This document shows positions 11,040 to 24,097 of a DNA stretch of 64,000 nt, in pieces (within the stretch, counting starts at the first letter, position 1; each line of letters starts with the position of its first letter). The notes below the pieces were generated by a model. It made no database searches. It saw only the letters and a program-made list of their open reading frames with translations, and had not been told where the DNA came from. The DNA lies in the NCBI RefSeq assembly GCF_011045165.1, contig NZ_JAAKZI010000001.1, positions 1 to 64,000 on the forward strand. Direction: 5' to 3'. The translations under genes and the position numbers were made by a program. Origin of the DNA: Arthrobacter silviterrae (lineage in GTDB: Bacteria; Actinomycetota; Actinomycetes; Actinomycetales; Micrococcaceae).

Positions 11040-11570
11040 TTATCCGCCGGCGCCGGATTCGGCGGCAAACTGCAGGAAACGCTCGGCCACCGCCGCCCCG
11101 CCCAGGGAATCACGGGTAATGATCATGACCGTGTCGTCGCCGGCTAAGGTGCCCAGGATGCTGGGCATGACCGAATGGTCGATGGCCAAGGCCAGGAAGT
11201 TCGCAGCGCCGGGCGGGGTGCGCAACACCACGATGTTTCCGGACGCCTCCGCGGTGACCAGCAGTTCCCCGCACAGGCGCACCAGGCGGGTATCCAGCAG
11301 TTCCTGGGACGACACGGAGTGCACGCTGCGATCCCCGCCTTCCCGGGGCACGGCGTAGATGAGCCCGCCGTCTTCACCGCGGACGCGCACGGCCCGCAAT
11401 TCCACCAGGTCCCGGGACAGTGTGGCCTGCCCCACCACCAGGCCGTCGTCGGCCAGCAGCGTGGCCAGCTCCGCCTGGGAGCGCACGGCACGGCTGGTCA
11501 ACAGTGCCGTCACGCGTGCCTGCCGTGCCGTCTTGGTGGTGGGGATTGATGCCCCTGGATTCTTGGACAT
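11040..11570 (-). CDS. argR: Arginine repressor
   Basis: This 176-aa regulator has an N-terminal winged helix (KTARQARVTALL... SQAELATLLADDG, then QATLSRDLVELRAVRVR as recognition region) and a C-terminal arginine-binding, hexamer-forming domain (GTLAGDDTVMIITRD). It represses arg genes when arginine is high. ATG 11570 lies 2 bp after the argF stop; an in-frame extension to 11645 runs through the argF repeat and was rejected. A candidate operator lies upstream of argC at 17361-17383, so this is probably autoregulation within the operon. Confidence 0.93.
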   Translation of the reverse strand: MSKNPGASIPTTKTARQARVTALLTSRAVRSQAELATLLADDGLVVGQATLSRDLVELRAVRVRGEDGGLIYAVPREGGDRSVHSVSSQELLDTRLVRLCGELLVTAEASGNIVVLRTPPGAANFLALAIDHSVMPSILGTLAGDDTVMIITRDSLGGAAVAERFLQFAAESGAGG

Positions 11571-11572
11571 GG

Positions 11573-13874
<2,302 letters not shown>

Positions 13875-13878
<4 letters not shown>

Positions 13879-14774
13879 GAGTGGTCCTCTTCGTCAGGAT
13901 AAATTTGGGTGCCGTTGCCGTCCACGGTCATCAGCTCCAGGAGCATGGAGTGTGCACTTCGCCCGTCCACGACGGCGGCACGCGAGACGCCGCCGTCGAC
14001 CGCGGCCAGGCACGCACCCATCTTGGGGATCATGCCGGACTCAAGCTGCGGCAGCATCTCGCGCAGTTCGTTGGCGCTCAGGGAAGAAAGCAGGGATGAC
14101 TTGTCCGGCCAGTTCGCGTAGAGGCCCTCGACGTCGGTCAGGATGACCAGGCGCGACGCCTCCAGTGCCACGGCCAGGGCTGCGGCGGCCGTGTCCGCGT
14201 TGACGTTCAGAACGGTGGATGCGTCCCCCACCTCGGGTGCCACCGTGGAGATGACGGGGATCCGGCCGGCTTCGAGCAGGTCCAGGATGGCCCCTGGATT
14301 CACGCCGACCACCTCGCCGACCAGGCCCAGGTCCACGGGCAGCCCGTCCACCACGGTTCCCGTTCGCTCCGCCTGCAGGAGTGCCCCGTCCTCGCCCGAC
14401 AGGCCAACGGCGTATGCTCCGTGGGAGTTGATCAGGCCCACCAGCTCACGGCCCACCTGGCCTGTAAGCACCATGCGGACCACATCCATGGCTTCCGGGG
14501 TGGTCACCCGCAGCCCGCCCTTGAATTCACTCTTGATGTCCAGGCGCTGGAGCATGGCGTTGATCTGCGGCCCGCCGCCGTGCACCACCACCGGCTTGAT
14601 GCCGACATGGTGCATGAACACGATGTCTTCGGCAAAGGCCCGCCGCAGCTCGTCATTGATCATGGCGTTGCCGCCGTACTTCACCACCACCACGGTGTTG
14701 GCAAATTGCTGGATCCACGGCAGCGCCTCAATCAGCGACGCTGCCTTGACCTGCGCGGTTTCCACCGAATTCAT
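13875..14774 (-). CDS. argB: Acetylglutamate kinase
   Basis: This 299-aa amino-acid kinase family enzyme phosphorylates N-acetylglutamate, usually the arginine-inhibited step. Conserved features are [10 protein letters not shown] near residue 30, [11 protein letters not shown] (substrate loop) and [15 protein letters not shown]. The ATG at 14774 follows AGGAACAG. It is separated from argJ by an unusual 351-bp gap holding a large inverted repeat, whereas all other genes in the operon overlap or nearly touch. Confidence 0.96.
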
Positions 14775-14847
14775 CTTCTGTTCCTAACTTGTGCAAATGC
14801 GTTCGTGGGGTCGCCTCCCGGCTGCGGACCGGGATTCCCTCGGCCGC

Positions 14848-15073
14848 TATCCGACTCCTCGGCCGCGGGCGGCCTGCGGGGTCTCCTTTACGCGGCCTAC
14901 GGAAACCCCGGCTCCTCCGCCGGGAGGCTCACTGGCGGCCGAGCCCCCATGGTCGAAGCGCATCCGGCTCCTGCGGCAACCAAGGTGACCGTGAATGCCA
15001 GGCGGCTGGGCCGGCATTTTTGTAGCCCGGCGTAAAGGAGACCGTAAGGCCGCCCGCGGCCGTCGGTCGGATA
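14848..15073. repeat. Large imperfect inverted repeat between argJ and argB
   Basis: The left arm (14848-14899) and the right arm (15023-15073) are reverse complements with only a few mismatches. Shared blocks are TATCCGAC, CGGCCGCGGGCGGCCT and GTCTCCTTTACG, in the same order. The arms are separated by 123 bp that also contain a small CCCGG/CCGGG hairpin. The element interrupts the otherwise compact arginine operon. It may form a long RNA hairpin, act as an attenuator or RNase site, or be a small non-autonomous element. No terminal target duplication is obvious. Confidence 0.8.
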
Positions 15074-15125
15074 GCCGGGCGGAAAATGTCGGACAGCCGC
15101 CGGAGCCAACCACAGCGGGGTGGTG

Positions 15126-16295
15126 CTACGAGGAGTAGGCGCTGTTTTCTTCGACATACGCATGCGTGAGGTCGTTGGTCCAGATGGTGGCGGAGGCGTC
15201 ACCGGCCCGGAGGTCGATCTCGACGGTGACTTCGCGGGCTGTCAGGTCCACGAGGTCGCGGGAGTCGCCGATCCCGCCCTTGCGGCAGATCTGGACGCCG
15301 TTGATGCTGACGTTGATCTCGTTGGGGTCAAAGACGGCGTCGGTGGTGCCCACGGAGGAGAGCACACGGCCCCAGTTGGGGTCGTTGCCGAAGATGGCGC
15401 ACTTGAACAGGTTGGAGCGGGCCACGGCGCGGGAGACAATCTCGGCGTCGCGTTCGCTGTCCGCGTTGACGGTGGTGATGGCGATGTCGTGGTTGGCGCC
15501 TTCGGCGTCGGCAATCAGTGCCCGCGCAAGGGTGGCGCACACCTCGGTCAGGCCGGTTGTGAACTGGTCCATGTCGGGGAACACCGTGGACGCGCCGGAC
15601 CCCATGAGGATCACTGTGTCGTTGGTGGACATGCAACCGTCGGAGTCGGCACGGTTAAAGGTGACGCGGACGGCGTCGCGGAGCGCGGCGTCGAGCCCTT
15701 CGGCTTCCACCTCGGCGTCTGTGGTGATGACCACCAGCATGGTTGCCAGGCCCGGGGCCAGCATGCCGGCCCCTTTGGCCATGCCGCCAATGGTGTACGT
15801 GGCCCCGTCGGCATTGGGGGCGGATGTCCAGGCCGCCTGCTTGGGGACAGTGTCGGTGGTCATGATCGCTGAGGCGGCGGCAGCCCCGCCGTCGGCCGCC
15901 AGGGCCGCAGCCACAGCCTCAATGCCCGGCAGGATCTTCTCCATGGGGAGCTGCTCGCCGATGAGGCCGGTGGAACAGACGGCCACGTCGCTGGCGGAAA
16001 TGCCCAGCACGTCGGCCACCTTTTCGGCGGTGGTGTGGGTGTTTTGGAAGCCCTCGGGGCCGGTGCAGGCGTTGGCGCCGCCGGAGTTGAGCACCACGGC
16101 GTCAACCCGGCCGTCGCCCACCACTTGCCGCGACCAGTGGACCGGCGCCGCAGCGACCCGGTTGGTGGTGAAGACGGCGGCCGCGCTGCGCTGCGGGCCG
16201 TCGTTGACCACCAGTGCCAGGTCTGGGTTGCCGGACTTTTTCAGGCCGGCCGTCACGCCGGCGGCCCGGAATCCCTGTGCAGATGTCACGCTCAT
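15126..16295 (-). CDS. argJ: Bifunctional glutamate N-acetyltransferase/amino-acid acetyltransferase
   Basis: This 389-aa ArgJ precursor recycles the acetyl group from N-acetylornithine to glutamate. The self-cleavage region [16 protein letters not shown] holds the nucleophilic Thr that becomes the N-terminus of the beta chain, and [13 protein letters not shown] is conserved. I chose ATG 16295, which overlaps the argC stop by 4 bp; the frame is open further upstream inside argC but lacks homology. Presence of argJ and absence of argA or argE here imply the cyclic acetyl pathway. Confidence 0.96.
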   Translation of the reverse strand: MSVTSAQGFRAAGVTAGLKKSGNPDLALVVNDGPQRSAAAVFTTNRVAAAPVHWSRQVVGDGRVDAVVLNSGGANACTGPEGFQNTHTTAEKVADVLGISASDVAVCSTGLIGEQLPMEKILPGIEAVAAALAADGGAAAASAIMTTDTVPKQAAWTSAPNADGATYTIGGMAKGAGMLAPGLATMLVVITTDAEVEAEGLDAALRDAVRVTFNRADSDGCMSTNDTVILMGSGASTVFPDMDQFTTGLTEVCATLARALIADAEGANHDIAITTVNADSERDAEIVSRAVARSNLFKCAIFGNDPNWGRVLSSVGTTDAVFDPNEINVSINGVQICRKGGIGDSRDLVDLTAREVTVEIDLRAGDASATIWTNDLTHAYVEENSAYSS

Positions 16296-17350
16296 GGTGC
16301 TACTCCTTGGAAGGACAGGCCGGTGGATTCCGCCAGGCCGAGGGCAATGTTCATTGACTGTACCGCGCCGCCTGCCGTGCCCTTGGTGAGGTTGTCGATG
16401 GCAGCGCAGGCAATCACTCGGTTGACGTTGGGATCGTAGGTGACTTGCAGGGAAGCGTAGTTGGATCCCTGGACTGACTTGGTGGTCGGCCACTGGCCCT
16501 CGGGGAGGACATTGACAAAGTGTTCGTCCGCGTACGCGTCAACCCAGACTTGGCGCAGTGCCGATGCCAGCTCCGCGCCGCTGCCGTGCCTCGCGGCAAA
16601 TTCCGGGGCCACCTTGGCGGTGGCGGTGGTGAGGATTCCGCGGCTCATTGGCGCCAGCGTGGGTGTGAAGGACACCTTGACGTCCAGGCCGGAGGCATTC
16701 GAGAGGCCCTGCTGGATTTCGGGCGTGTGGCGGTGTCCGCCGCCCACGCCGTAGGGGTTCATGGAACCCATGACCTCGGCGCCGATCAGGTTGATCTTGG
16801 CTGCCTTCCCCGCCCCGGATGTGCCGGAGGCGGCAACGATGACCACGTCGTCCGGCAGCAGCGCCCCGGAACTGAATCCCGGCAGGAGGGCCAACAGGGA
16901 GCTGGTGGGGTAGCAGCCGGGGACGGCGATGCGCCTGGCACCCCGCAGCTTTTCCCGTGTGCCGGGCAGTTCGGGCAGACCGTAGGGCCAGGTGCCGGCG
17001 TGGGGGGAACCGTAAAACTTCTCCCAGGCGGCAGCATCCTGCAGGCGGTGGTCCGCACCGGCGTCGATCACCAGCGTGTCGGCGGGCAGCTGTGCAGCCA
17101 CTGCGGCGGACTTGCCGTGCGGAAGCGCCAGGAACACCACGTCATGGCCGGCCAGGTTCTCCACGGTGGTGTCCACCAGGATGCGGTCCGCCAGTGAGTG
17201 CAGGTGCGGCTGGAGCTCGCCCAGGCGCGTCCCGGCATTGCTGTGGGCCGTGATGGCCCCGATGGTTACATCCGGGTGGCTGGCCAGCAGGCGGAGCACT
17301 TCTCCCCCGGCATATCCGCTGGCGCCGGAAACGGCAACTGAAATCGTCAT
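16292..17350 (-). CDS. argC: N-acetyl-gamma-glutamyl-phosphate reductase
   Basis: This 352-aa NADPH-dependent enzyme makes N-acetylglutamate semialdehyde. The N-terminal Rossmann motif is [16 protein letters not shown] (residues 6-21) and the catalytic Cys lies in [16 protein letters not shown]. It is the first gene of the argCJBDFRGH operon. I chose ATG 17350; an extension to 17398 would run through the AT-rich promoter and candidate operator and is unlikely. Confidence 0.96.
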   Translation of the reverse strand: MTISVAVSGASGYAGGEVLRLLASHPDVTIGAITAHSNAGTRLGELQPHLHSLADRILVDTTVENLAGHDVVFLALPHGKSAAVAAQLPADTLVIDAGADHRLQDAAAWEKFYGSPHAGTWPYGLPELPGTREKLRGARRIAVPGCYPTSSLLALLPGFSSGALLPDDVVIVAASGTSGAGKAAKINLIGAEVMGSMNPYGVGGGHRHTPEIQQGLSNASGLDVKVSFTPTLAPMSRGILTTATAKVAPEFAARHGSGAELASALRQVWVDAYADEHFVNVLPEGQWPTTKSVQGSNYASLQVTYDPNVNRVIACAAIDNLTKGTAGGAVQSMNIALGLAESTGLSFQGVAP

Positions 17351-17360
17351 ACGTCGACTA

Positions 17361-17395
17361 TACAGCAGAGTTATGCATTCATGTCGATATTTATC
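17361..17395 (-). promoter_or_regulatory. argC promoter region with candidate ArgR box
   Basis: An AT-rich patch directly upstream of argC contains TTATGCATTCATG at 17371-17383 (minus strand CATGAATGCATAA), resembling an ArgR half-site pair (TGAAT...ATTCA type). Position and AT-richness fit an operator; only one incomplete box is seen, so this is tentative. Confidence 0.5.
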
Positions 17396-17525
17396 CATGT
17401 TTTGTCTCCAGCGGTCTCCGGCGCGGACCTATGATGGAGTCACCGGCGGGCGCGTGCCTGGCCTCCCGGGGAAAGTACGCAGCTCGCAGAGCTCAAGACG
17501 CAGCCAAGATGAAGTGGAGAACACC

Positions 17526-18500
17526 ATGACCCAACAGTGCCGTGCCATCGTCGCAGACGCCTCCGGCGGACCCGAAGTCCTGGGCCTGCGCGAGGTTCCC
17601 GTTCCCACTCCCGGCCCGGGCCAGCTGCTGTTCCAGGTTGCCGCCGTCGGGGTGAACTTCATTGAGACCTATCAGCGCGACGGCACCTACACCGTGCTGT
17701 TCCCCTTTACCCCTGGCTCCGAGGCGGCCGGGACCGTGGTTGCCGTCGGTGAAGGTGTGGAGGATTTTGCCGTGGGCGACCACATTGCCACGGCAGAAGG
17801 CCGGGGCTGCTACGCCGAGTACGCCATTGTTGACCAGGACAAGGCGCTGCCCGTGCCTTCCGCGGTACCGCTGGACATTGCAGCCGCCCTGCCCCTGCAG
17901 GCGATGACCGCGCACTACCTGATGAACTCGACCTACCATGTGGAGCCGGGCCAGACCGTGCTGCTGCATGCCGGCGCCGGCGGTGTGGGCCTGCTGCTGA
18001 CCCAGATGCTCAAGGAGCGCGGGGCCCGCGTCATCACCACCGTGTCCACGGATGAAAAGGAAGAGCTTTCGCGCGTGGCCGGCGCCGACGAGGTGCTGCG
18101 GTATTCAGGGTTTGCCGCGGCGGTGCGCGAGCTCACCGATGGCGTGGGTGTCGATGTGGCGTACGACGGCGTTGGGAAAGACACGTTCGACGGTTCCCTT
18201 GCGTCGCTGCGCACCAGGGGAATGCTGGTGCTGTTTGGCGGGGCCTCCGGCCAGGTGCCCCCGTTGGACCTCCAGCGGCTCAACACGGGGGGCTCACTGT
18301 TTGTCACCCGGCCCACGCTGGGCAGCTACCTGCTCAACCCCCAGGAGCGCCGCTGGCGGGCCACGGAGGTGTTCAACGCCGTCGCCGAGGGCAGGCTCAC
18401 GGCCCGCATCGGCGCACGGTTCCCGCTGGCGGAAGCCGGCGCGGCGCACTCCGCGCTGCAGGGACGCAAGACCACCGGCAAGGTCATCCTGGTGCCGTAG
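17526..18500 (+). CDS. Quinone oxidoreductase (zinc-independent MDR family)
   Basis: This 324-aa medium-chain reductase most likely reduces quinones with NADPH. The cofactor loop HAGAGGVGLLLTQML lies near residue 145, and the N-terminal GroES-like domain has VGVNFIETYQRDGTY, typical of the QOR group. Structural and catalytic zinc ligands of true alcohol dehydrogenases are absent. ATG 17526 follows GTGGAGAAC. The gene is divergent from argC, with 175 bp between, and ends in a strong terminator. Confidence 0.88.
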   Translation: MTQQCRAIVADASGGPEVLGLREVPVPTPGPGQLLFQVAAVGVNFIETYQRDGTYTVLFPFTPGSEAAGTVVAVGEGVEDFAVGDHIATAEGRGCYAEYAIVDQDKALPVPSAVPLDIAAALPLQAMTAHYLMNSTYHVEPGQTVLLHAGAGGVGLLLTQMLKERGARVITTVSTDEKEELSRVAGADEVLRYSGFAAAVRELTDGVGVDVAYDGVGKDTFDGSLASLRTRGMLVLFGGASGQVPPLDLQRLNTGGSLFVTRPTLGSYLLNPQERRWRATEVFNAVAEGRLTARIGARFPLAEAGAAHSALQGRKTTGKVILVP

Positions 18501-18532
18501 TTGCTCCTTCCGCAGCAGCCAACCCGGCAGCA

Positions 18533-18567
18533 CGAAGCCCCCGGCCACGGATTGGCCGGGGGCTTCG
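18533..18567 (+). terminator. Terminator after the quinone oxidoreductase gene
   Basis: A perfect 14-bp GC-rich stem (GAAGCCCCCGGCCA and its complement) with a short loop lies 33 bp past the stop codon. There is no clear U-tract, as is common in high-GC actinobacteria. Confidence 0.8.
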
Positions 18568-18775
18568 TCAGGCTCGGAGGAAAAGGAACCAGCCCACGGC
18601 GACTGCCAGCCCGACGACGCCGACCACTTCGACGCTGCCACTGGTCCTGAGCTGTCCGGCCGCCCATCTGCCCAGCCTGCGCCTGTCATGGCGGGTAACC
18701 TTTCCCTAGAACGGGCGCGGACCTTGCAACCCGGCGGATCCGCTTCCTGCCACCCGAGAACTGAGGACACCGGCC

Positions 18776-19393
18776 ATGCACGAACTTCCCAACGGAGCAT
18801 TCAAATTGAACAGGTCCCGCGGCGCCAACGGCTATGTGATCCCGCTGGGAGACGGGTTCGCCGTGGTCGATCCCGGCATGAAGTCGGGCGCGCGGGCCGT
18901 CATTTCAGAATTGGCGGAGGCCGGCTTTGCCGGCGCAGTCAGGCACATACTGCTGACGCACTACGACGTCGACCATGCCGGCGCGGCCCGGGCAGTCGCT
19001 GCAGCTGCCGGGGCGCGCGTGTGGATAGGAAAGGCGGACTCGGAAATCCTGGCCGGGACCCGGTCCTCGGGAACTCTCGCGCGCCGGGTCATGTCATCGG
19101 TAGGGCGGCCGAAGTTGCCGGAAACGGTGAACTTTCTGGGCGAGTCCGCGGATTTCCCACCGGAAATCACTGCATTGCCGACCCCGGGGCACACACCCGG
19201 GCACTTTTCCCTGGTCTGGAACCAGACGGTGTTCTCAGGCGACGCCGCCATGGTCCGCGCCGACGGCACCTTGAAGCAATTTCCCCGGCTGCTGATCACG
19301 GACAAGGCCCAAGCACTGGCTTCGACGGCGGTCCTTCAAAACCTGAACGCCACGTGGTTTTGTCCCGGCCACGGCAAGCCCGTGCAGCGCTGA
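18776..19393 (+). CDS. MBL-fold metallo-hydrolase
   Basis: This 205-aa metallo-beta-lactamase superfamily hydrolase has the metal motif HxDxDH as LLTHYDVDHAGAARAV near residue 62. The usual first His of HxHxDH is followed by Tyr-Asp, so one ligand is replaced. A second site is PTPGHTPGHFSLVW, then SGDAAM with the bridging Asp, and a C-terminal CPGHGKPV. The substrate is unknown; glyoxalase-II-like or lactonase-like activity is possible. It stands alone between two hairpin-bounded regions, with ATG preceded by GAGGACA. Confidence 0.82.
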   Translation: MHELPNGAFKLNRSRGANGYVIPLGDGFAVVDPGMKSGARAVISELAEAGFAGAVRHILLTHYDVDHAGAARAVAAAAGARVWIGKADSEILAGTRSSGTLARRVMSSVGRPKLPETVNFLGESADFPPEITALPTPGHTPGHFSLVWNQTVFSGDAAMVRADGTLKQFPRLLITDKAQALASTAVLQNLNATWFCPGHGKPVQR

Positions 19394-19414
19394 GCCCTCA
19401 GTCGAGCAGAGCCC

Positions 19415-19891
19415 TCAGTCGCAAAGGGCCCTCACATAATGCCTTCGCACTATCCTTTGCACTATTAGCAGCACCGGGAACAGCGCCCGCCAGGGTTGTT
19501 GCGGCGCGGCCCTGGTGAGGGATCGAATGGTCAGGCGCACCTCGCCGCCATGGCGGTGCACTATAAAGGCTTCCTCCCCGCTGACGGGGTGGCCCGGAAG
19601 GGTCCCGTAGGAGAAGCCGGCACAGTGCGGTTCGTCTACGACCTCCGCAACCTCCACTGGTTCCACAACATGCATGCCGAGGAAGTGCGCCGTGACAGCC
19701 ACACGGTCACCCGGTGACACCCTGCCGGGCTGGTCCACGGTAAACCCGCTGGCCGTTTTCACCTTCCAGCGCAGCACGTCCCTGGCTACGCGTTCCCAGG
19801 CCGCATCGCCCCAACCCACCACGGCGGACACTTCGGAACGGCGGTACCCGCTGTGGCTTGGCGGCCATTCCTGCAGTGCCGGGCTCGTCAT
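19415..19891 (-). CDS. DUF1990 family protein
   Basis: This 158-aa protein matches the DUF1990 pattern seen in many actinobacteria: an N-terminal YRRSEVSAVVG, then WERVARDVLRWKVKTASGF, a beta-rich GDRVAVTAHFLG, and the C-terminal GYGTLPGHP-like motif (here SYGTLPGHPVSGEEAF). The fold is probably START-like and lipid- or small-molecule-binding, with no known activity. I chose ATG 19891 over the more upstream ATG 19942 because homology begins shortly after. It is convergent with the MBL gene. Confidence 0.75.
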   Translation of the reverse strand: MTSPALQEWPPSHSGYRRSEVSAVVGWGDAAWERVARDVLRWKVKTASGFTVDQPGRVSPGDRVAVTAHFLGMHVVEPVEVAEVVDEPHCAGFSYGTLPGHPVSGEEAFIVHRHGGEVRLTIRSLTRAAPQQPWRALFPVLLIVQRIVRRHYVRALCD

Positions 19892-20274
19892 GGACTGCTC
19901 GCCTCCTCCTCGCCACCAATTGGACGATGGTGGGGATCCCATTCTCGCCCAGCAACGGTTCGAGATCGAACAGGCCTATTACGACCGTTTTCTCAACGGC
20001 AGGTTTTCATTTAAGGAACGGCGCAGGGCTCCCCTGCCCCGGTACAGCCGTTGAACTCGAGACGATATTTGCCACGTATTTGCGCCAGTACGAGGCAGCT
20101 TGGACAGCGTTCCCGGTGCCGCTCAAAAGCCCCGGCCTGCCGGCCAGCGTCCCTTAGCAGTCTCCGTCAGCTCATGGCGCATCTGTCGGAAGTCGCGAGT
20201 TAACCGGGCCACAGCCCCAACCATTCCGTGCCCGGCTTGCGGGGAAATGGTCAGGGCTGCGGCCCGGCAGGTGG
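19892..20274. other. Intergenic region between pheT and DUF1990 gene
   Basis: About 380 bp without a convincing gene. Short open frames on the plus strand (for example one ending at 20054 and one ending at 20157) give protein-like stretches such as FEIEQAYYDRFLNG and IFATYLRQYEAAW but no full gene, so a decayed gene is possible. A small palindrome GTTCGA-GA-TCGAAC is at 19958-19971. Confidence 0.4.
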
Positions 20275-22818
20275 TCAGCGTTGGGTGGCGCCATACCGTT
20301 CCGCGGCCAGTTCGACGGCGGCCGCACGGGCCGCTGATGCTTCGTCGGCAGTGAGTGTGCGGTCGGCCGCGCGGAACCTCAGCCCGAATGCCAGCGACTT
20401 GCTCCCGGCCGGAATTCCGGCTCCCTCATACTCGTCGAACAAGGCAACATCCTCCAGCAACTCCCCGGCACCTTCACGCAAGGTTTCCAGCACTGCTGCC
20501 GCGGGAATCTCTGCCGGAACCACCAGGGCAACGTCCTGTGTGGCCACCGGGAAGGTGGAGATCGGCTTGGCAACAATGACGTCGGCCGCGGCGTCAAAGA
20601 CCTTGCTGGCGTTGAGTTCCATCGCCACGGTGCGCGCCGGCAGGTGCTCCTCGGCCAGCAGCTTCGGGTGCAGTTCACCGGCGTAGCCCACCACCTCGCC
20701 GGAGCGCAGCTTCAACACTGCCGCCCGGCCGGGGTGAAACGCCTGGTGCGAGCCCTGCTCCACCACGAGGTCCACGCCGGTCACGTCAGCCACGAGGCGC
20801 GCGGCGTCGACGGCGTCGGCCCAGTCCCAGGCACGCGGCGTGTGGCCCGGTGCGGCCGGGGTGTCCTTGCCTGTGAACAGTGCGCCAATGGTGAGCGGCT
20901 GGTAGGGGATGCCGTCGTCAAGCGCGTCCAGGACGGCATCAGACGGCTTGGCTCCCAGCGGCGGGATGGAGGCAGTGCCCATGGTGCCCGATGGCAGGAA
21001 CACCAGTCCGGACTCGAACAGGGCGAGGTCGTGGAAGCCTCGCGAGTGGTTCCGCTTCGCCGTTTCGATCAGGCCCGGCAGCACGGAGGTGCGCAGGTAC
21101 CCGAATTCCTCGCTGAGCGGGTTGGCCAGCTTCACGGCTTCCCGCGGGGCGCCGGCTTCGGCCACGCCGAAGGAATCGTTGGCCACCTTGGACACAAAAG
21201 GATACGCCAGGATCTCCGTCAGGCCGGAATCGGCCAGTGCCTGGACTGCGCGGCGGCGCTGCTGCTGCGTCCGCGAGTACCCGCGGCCGGGAGGGGCGGT
21301 GGGCAGGGTGGCGGGTATCAGGTCGTAGCCCACCAGCCTGGCCACTTCCTCGGTCAGGTCCTCGGGGGTGGCCAGGTCATGGCGCCAGCTCGGGGCTGTG
21401 ACGGACCAGCCGCCGTCGGCCGCCTCAACCAGGGCACCCAGGTCTGTCAGCGTGCCCTGGATCTGCTCCGGTGTGAAGTCGATGCCGATGCGGGCCGAGG
21501 CGAATCCTGCCGGCAGGAAAACGGTGACGGCGGCCGGCGGGGTGCCGACGTCGGTGACGGTGGTGTCCTCGGTGCCGCCGGCCAGCTCAACCAGCAGGTT
21601 CACGGCACGCTGGGCGGCCTCGTCAGCAACTTCCCAATCCACGCCGCGCTCAAAGCGCTTGGATGCCTCGGACGGCAGCTTGTGGCGGCGCCGCGAACGG
21701 GCAATGGACACTTCCTCAAAGTGGGCCGCCTCAACCAGCACCCGTGTGGTCGAGGAGGTGACCTCGGTGGACGCGCCGCCCATGACACCCGCCACGCCGA
21801 TGGGACCGGATGAATCGGTGATCAGCAGGTCCTCCACGTCCAGCTTGCGGACCTTGCCGTCGAGGGTCCGCAAGGTCTCCCCCGCGGCGGCACGGCGCAC
21901 CACAATGTCGCCGTCGAGCTTGTCGGCGTCGTAGAAGTGCAGGGGCTGGCCCAGCTCCAGCATCACATAGTTGGAGATATCCACAGGCAGCGAGATGGAG
22001 CGGATTCCGGCCAGGCGCAGGCGGGAGGACATCCAGGTGGGAGTTGGCGCAGCCGGGTTAATTCCACGCACGGTGCGGGCCACGAAGCGGTCGCAGCCGG
22101 AGAGCCCATAGATGGGCGCCTGGTCCTCGAGGCGGACAGGGTAGCCCGGCCCCGTGGCAGCGGTGACGGAGACCAGGGCCGCCGGGTCGGTAAACGGGGT
22201 GCCGGTGGCGTGGGCGTACTCGCGGGCGGCGCCGCGGATGCTGAACACGTAGCCGCGGTCCGGGGTCACGTTGATCTCGGCGGCTTCGTCAGTCAGGCCC
22301 AACAGGTCCAGCGCATCGCTGCCCAGTTCCGGGTCCAGGCCCAGGGTGGAGAGCACCAGGATGCCGTCGTGGTCCTCGCCTATCCCCAGCTCGCGGACGG
22401 AGGCGATCATGCCGGCGGAGACATGGCCATAGGTCTTGCGCGGGGAAATGCGGAAGTCCCCGGGCAGCACTGCCCCGGGCAGGGTGACAACCACCTTGTC
22501 GCCCACGGTGAAATTGTGCGCCCCGCAGACAACCTCCTGGATGCCCGAAGGCTCAATGCCCTCCCCCACATGGGGCTGCACGGCACCTTCGGGAACCACG
22601 CGGACCGAGCACCAGTTGATGGTCTTACCGTTGGTCTGCGGTTCGGGGCTCATGGAAAGCACCTGGCCCACCACAATGGGTCCGCTGATTGAATCCAGCG
22701 GGCGGTGGACGGCTTCTTCCTCAAAGCCAACCTTGACCAGCTCGGTCATGACGTCTTCGGCAGTTGCTCCTGCCGGCACCTGCGCATACTCGCGCAGCCA
22801 AGTCAGTGGAATACGCAC
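20275..22818 (-). CDS. pheT: Phenylalanine--tRNA ligase beta subunit
   Basis: This 847-aa subunit of the alpha2-beta2 phenylalanyl-tRNA synthetase has an N-terminal WLREYAQVP start, a tRNA-binding EMAP-like domain (about residues 45-160, with VVCGAHNFTVGDKVVV), B3/B4 editing domain, B5 and the C-terminal anticodon-binding ferredoxin-like domain ending in ALGLRFRAADRTLTADEA-type sequence. Normal length for actinobacteria. It follows pheS by 3 bp, forming a pheST operon. Confidence 0.96.
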   Translation of the reverse strand: MRIPLTWLREYAQVPAGATAEDVMTELVKVGFEEEAVHRPLDSISGPIVVGQVLSMSPEPQTNGKTINWCSVRVVPEGAVQPHVGEGIEPSGIQEVVCGAHNFTVGDKVVVTLPGAVLPGDFRISPRKTYGHVSAGMIASVRELGIGEDHDGILVLSTLGLDPELGSDALDLLGLTDEAAEINVTPDRGYVFSIRGAAREYAHATGTPFTDPAALVSVTAATGPGYPVRLEDQAPIYGLSGCDRFVARTVRGINPAAPTPTWMSSRLRLAGIRSISLPVDISNYVMLELGQPLHFYDADKLDGDIVVRRAAAGETLRTLDGKVRKLDVEDLLITDSSGPIGVAGVMGGASTEVTSSTTRVLVEAAHFEEVSIARSRRRHKLPSEASKRFERGVDWEVADEAAQRAVNLLVELAGGTEDTTVTDVGTPPAAVTVFLPAGFASARIGIDFTPEQIQGTLTDLGALVEAADGGWSVTAPSWRHDLATPEDLTEEVARLVGYDLIPATLPTAPPGRGYSRTQQQRRRAVQALADSGLTEILAYPFVSKVANDSFGVAEAGAPREAVKLANPLSEEFGYLRTSVLPGLIETAKRNHSRGFHDLALFESGLVFLPSGTMGTASIPPLGAKPSDAVLDALDDGIPYQPLTIGALFTGKDTPAAPGHTPRAWDWADAVDAARLVADVTGVDLVVEQGSHQAFHPGRAAVLKLRSGEVVGYAGELHPKLLAEEHLPARTVAMELNASKVFDAAADVIVAKPISTFPVATQDVALVVPAEIPAAAVLETLREGAGELLEDVALFDEYEGAGIPAGSKSLAFGLRFRAADRTLTADEASAARAAAVELAAERYGATQR

Positions 22819-22821
22819 CGC

Positions 22822-23916
<1,095 letters not shown>

Positions 23917-24097
23917 CTACAGTTTTTACCTAAGCTCGTGTGCGAGTAAGCGGCGGCGTAGCTCGGGCCGCCTCACCCAGTCTAGGGGACCGCCCCATGG
24001 TTCTTGAATTGCCACGGGTCCTCCCGCCGGCCAAACGGTACACAGTCTTTACCCTTTTGCCATCCCCTTCCCGTGCAGACGTTGCTACGCTCAAGGC

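Noticed and set aside
18568-18700. A short minus-strand frame ending in VGVVGLAVAVGWFLFLRA, like a small membrane protein
   Set aside because: No ATG, GTG or TTG start is available between the preceding in-frame stop and the hydrophobic segment, so a real gene cannot be supported.
19958-19971. Palindrome GTTCGA-GA-TCGAAC as a LexA box
   Set aside because: The half-sites are in the reverse order to the SOS box and no promoter or gene start is next to it.
23917-24097. T-box or attenuator upstream of pheS
   Set aside because: Only a modest GC hairpin (about 23952-23971) is visible; no T-box sequence or terminator with U-tract.
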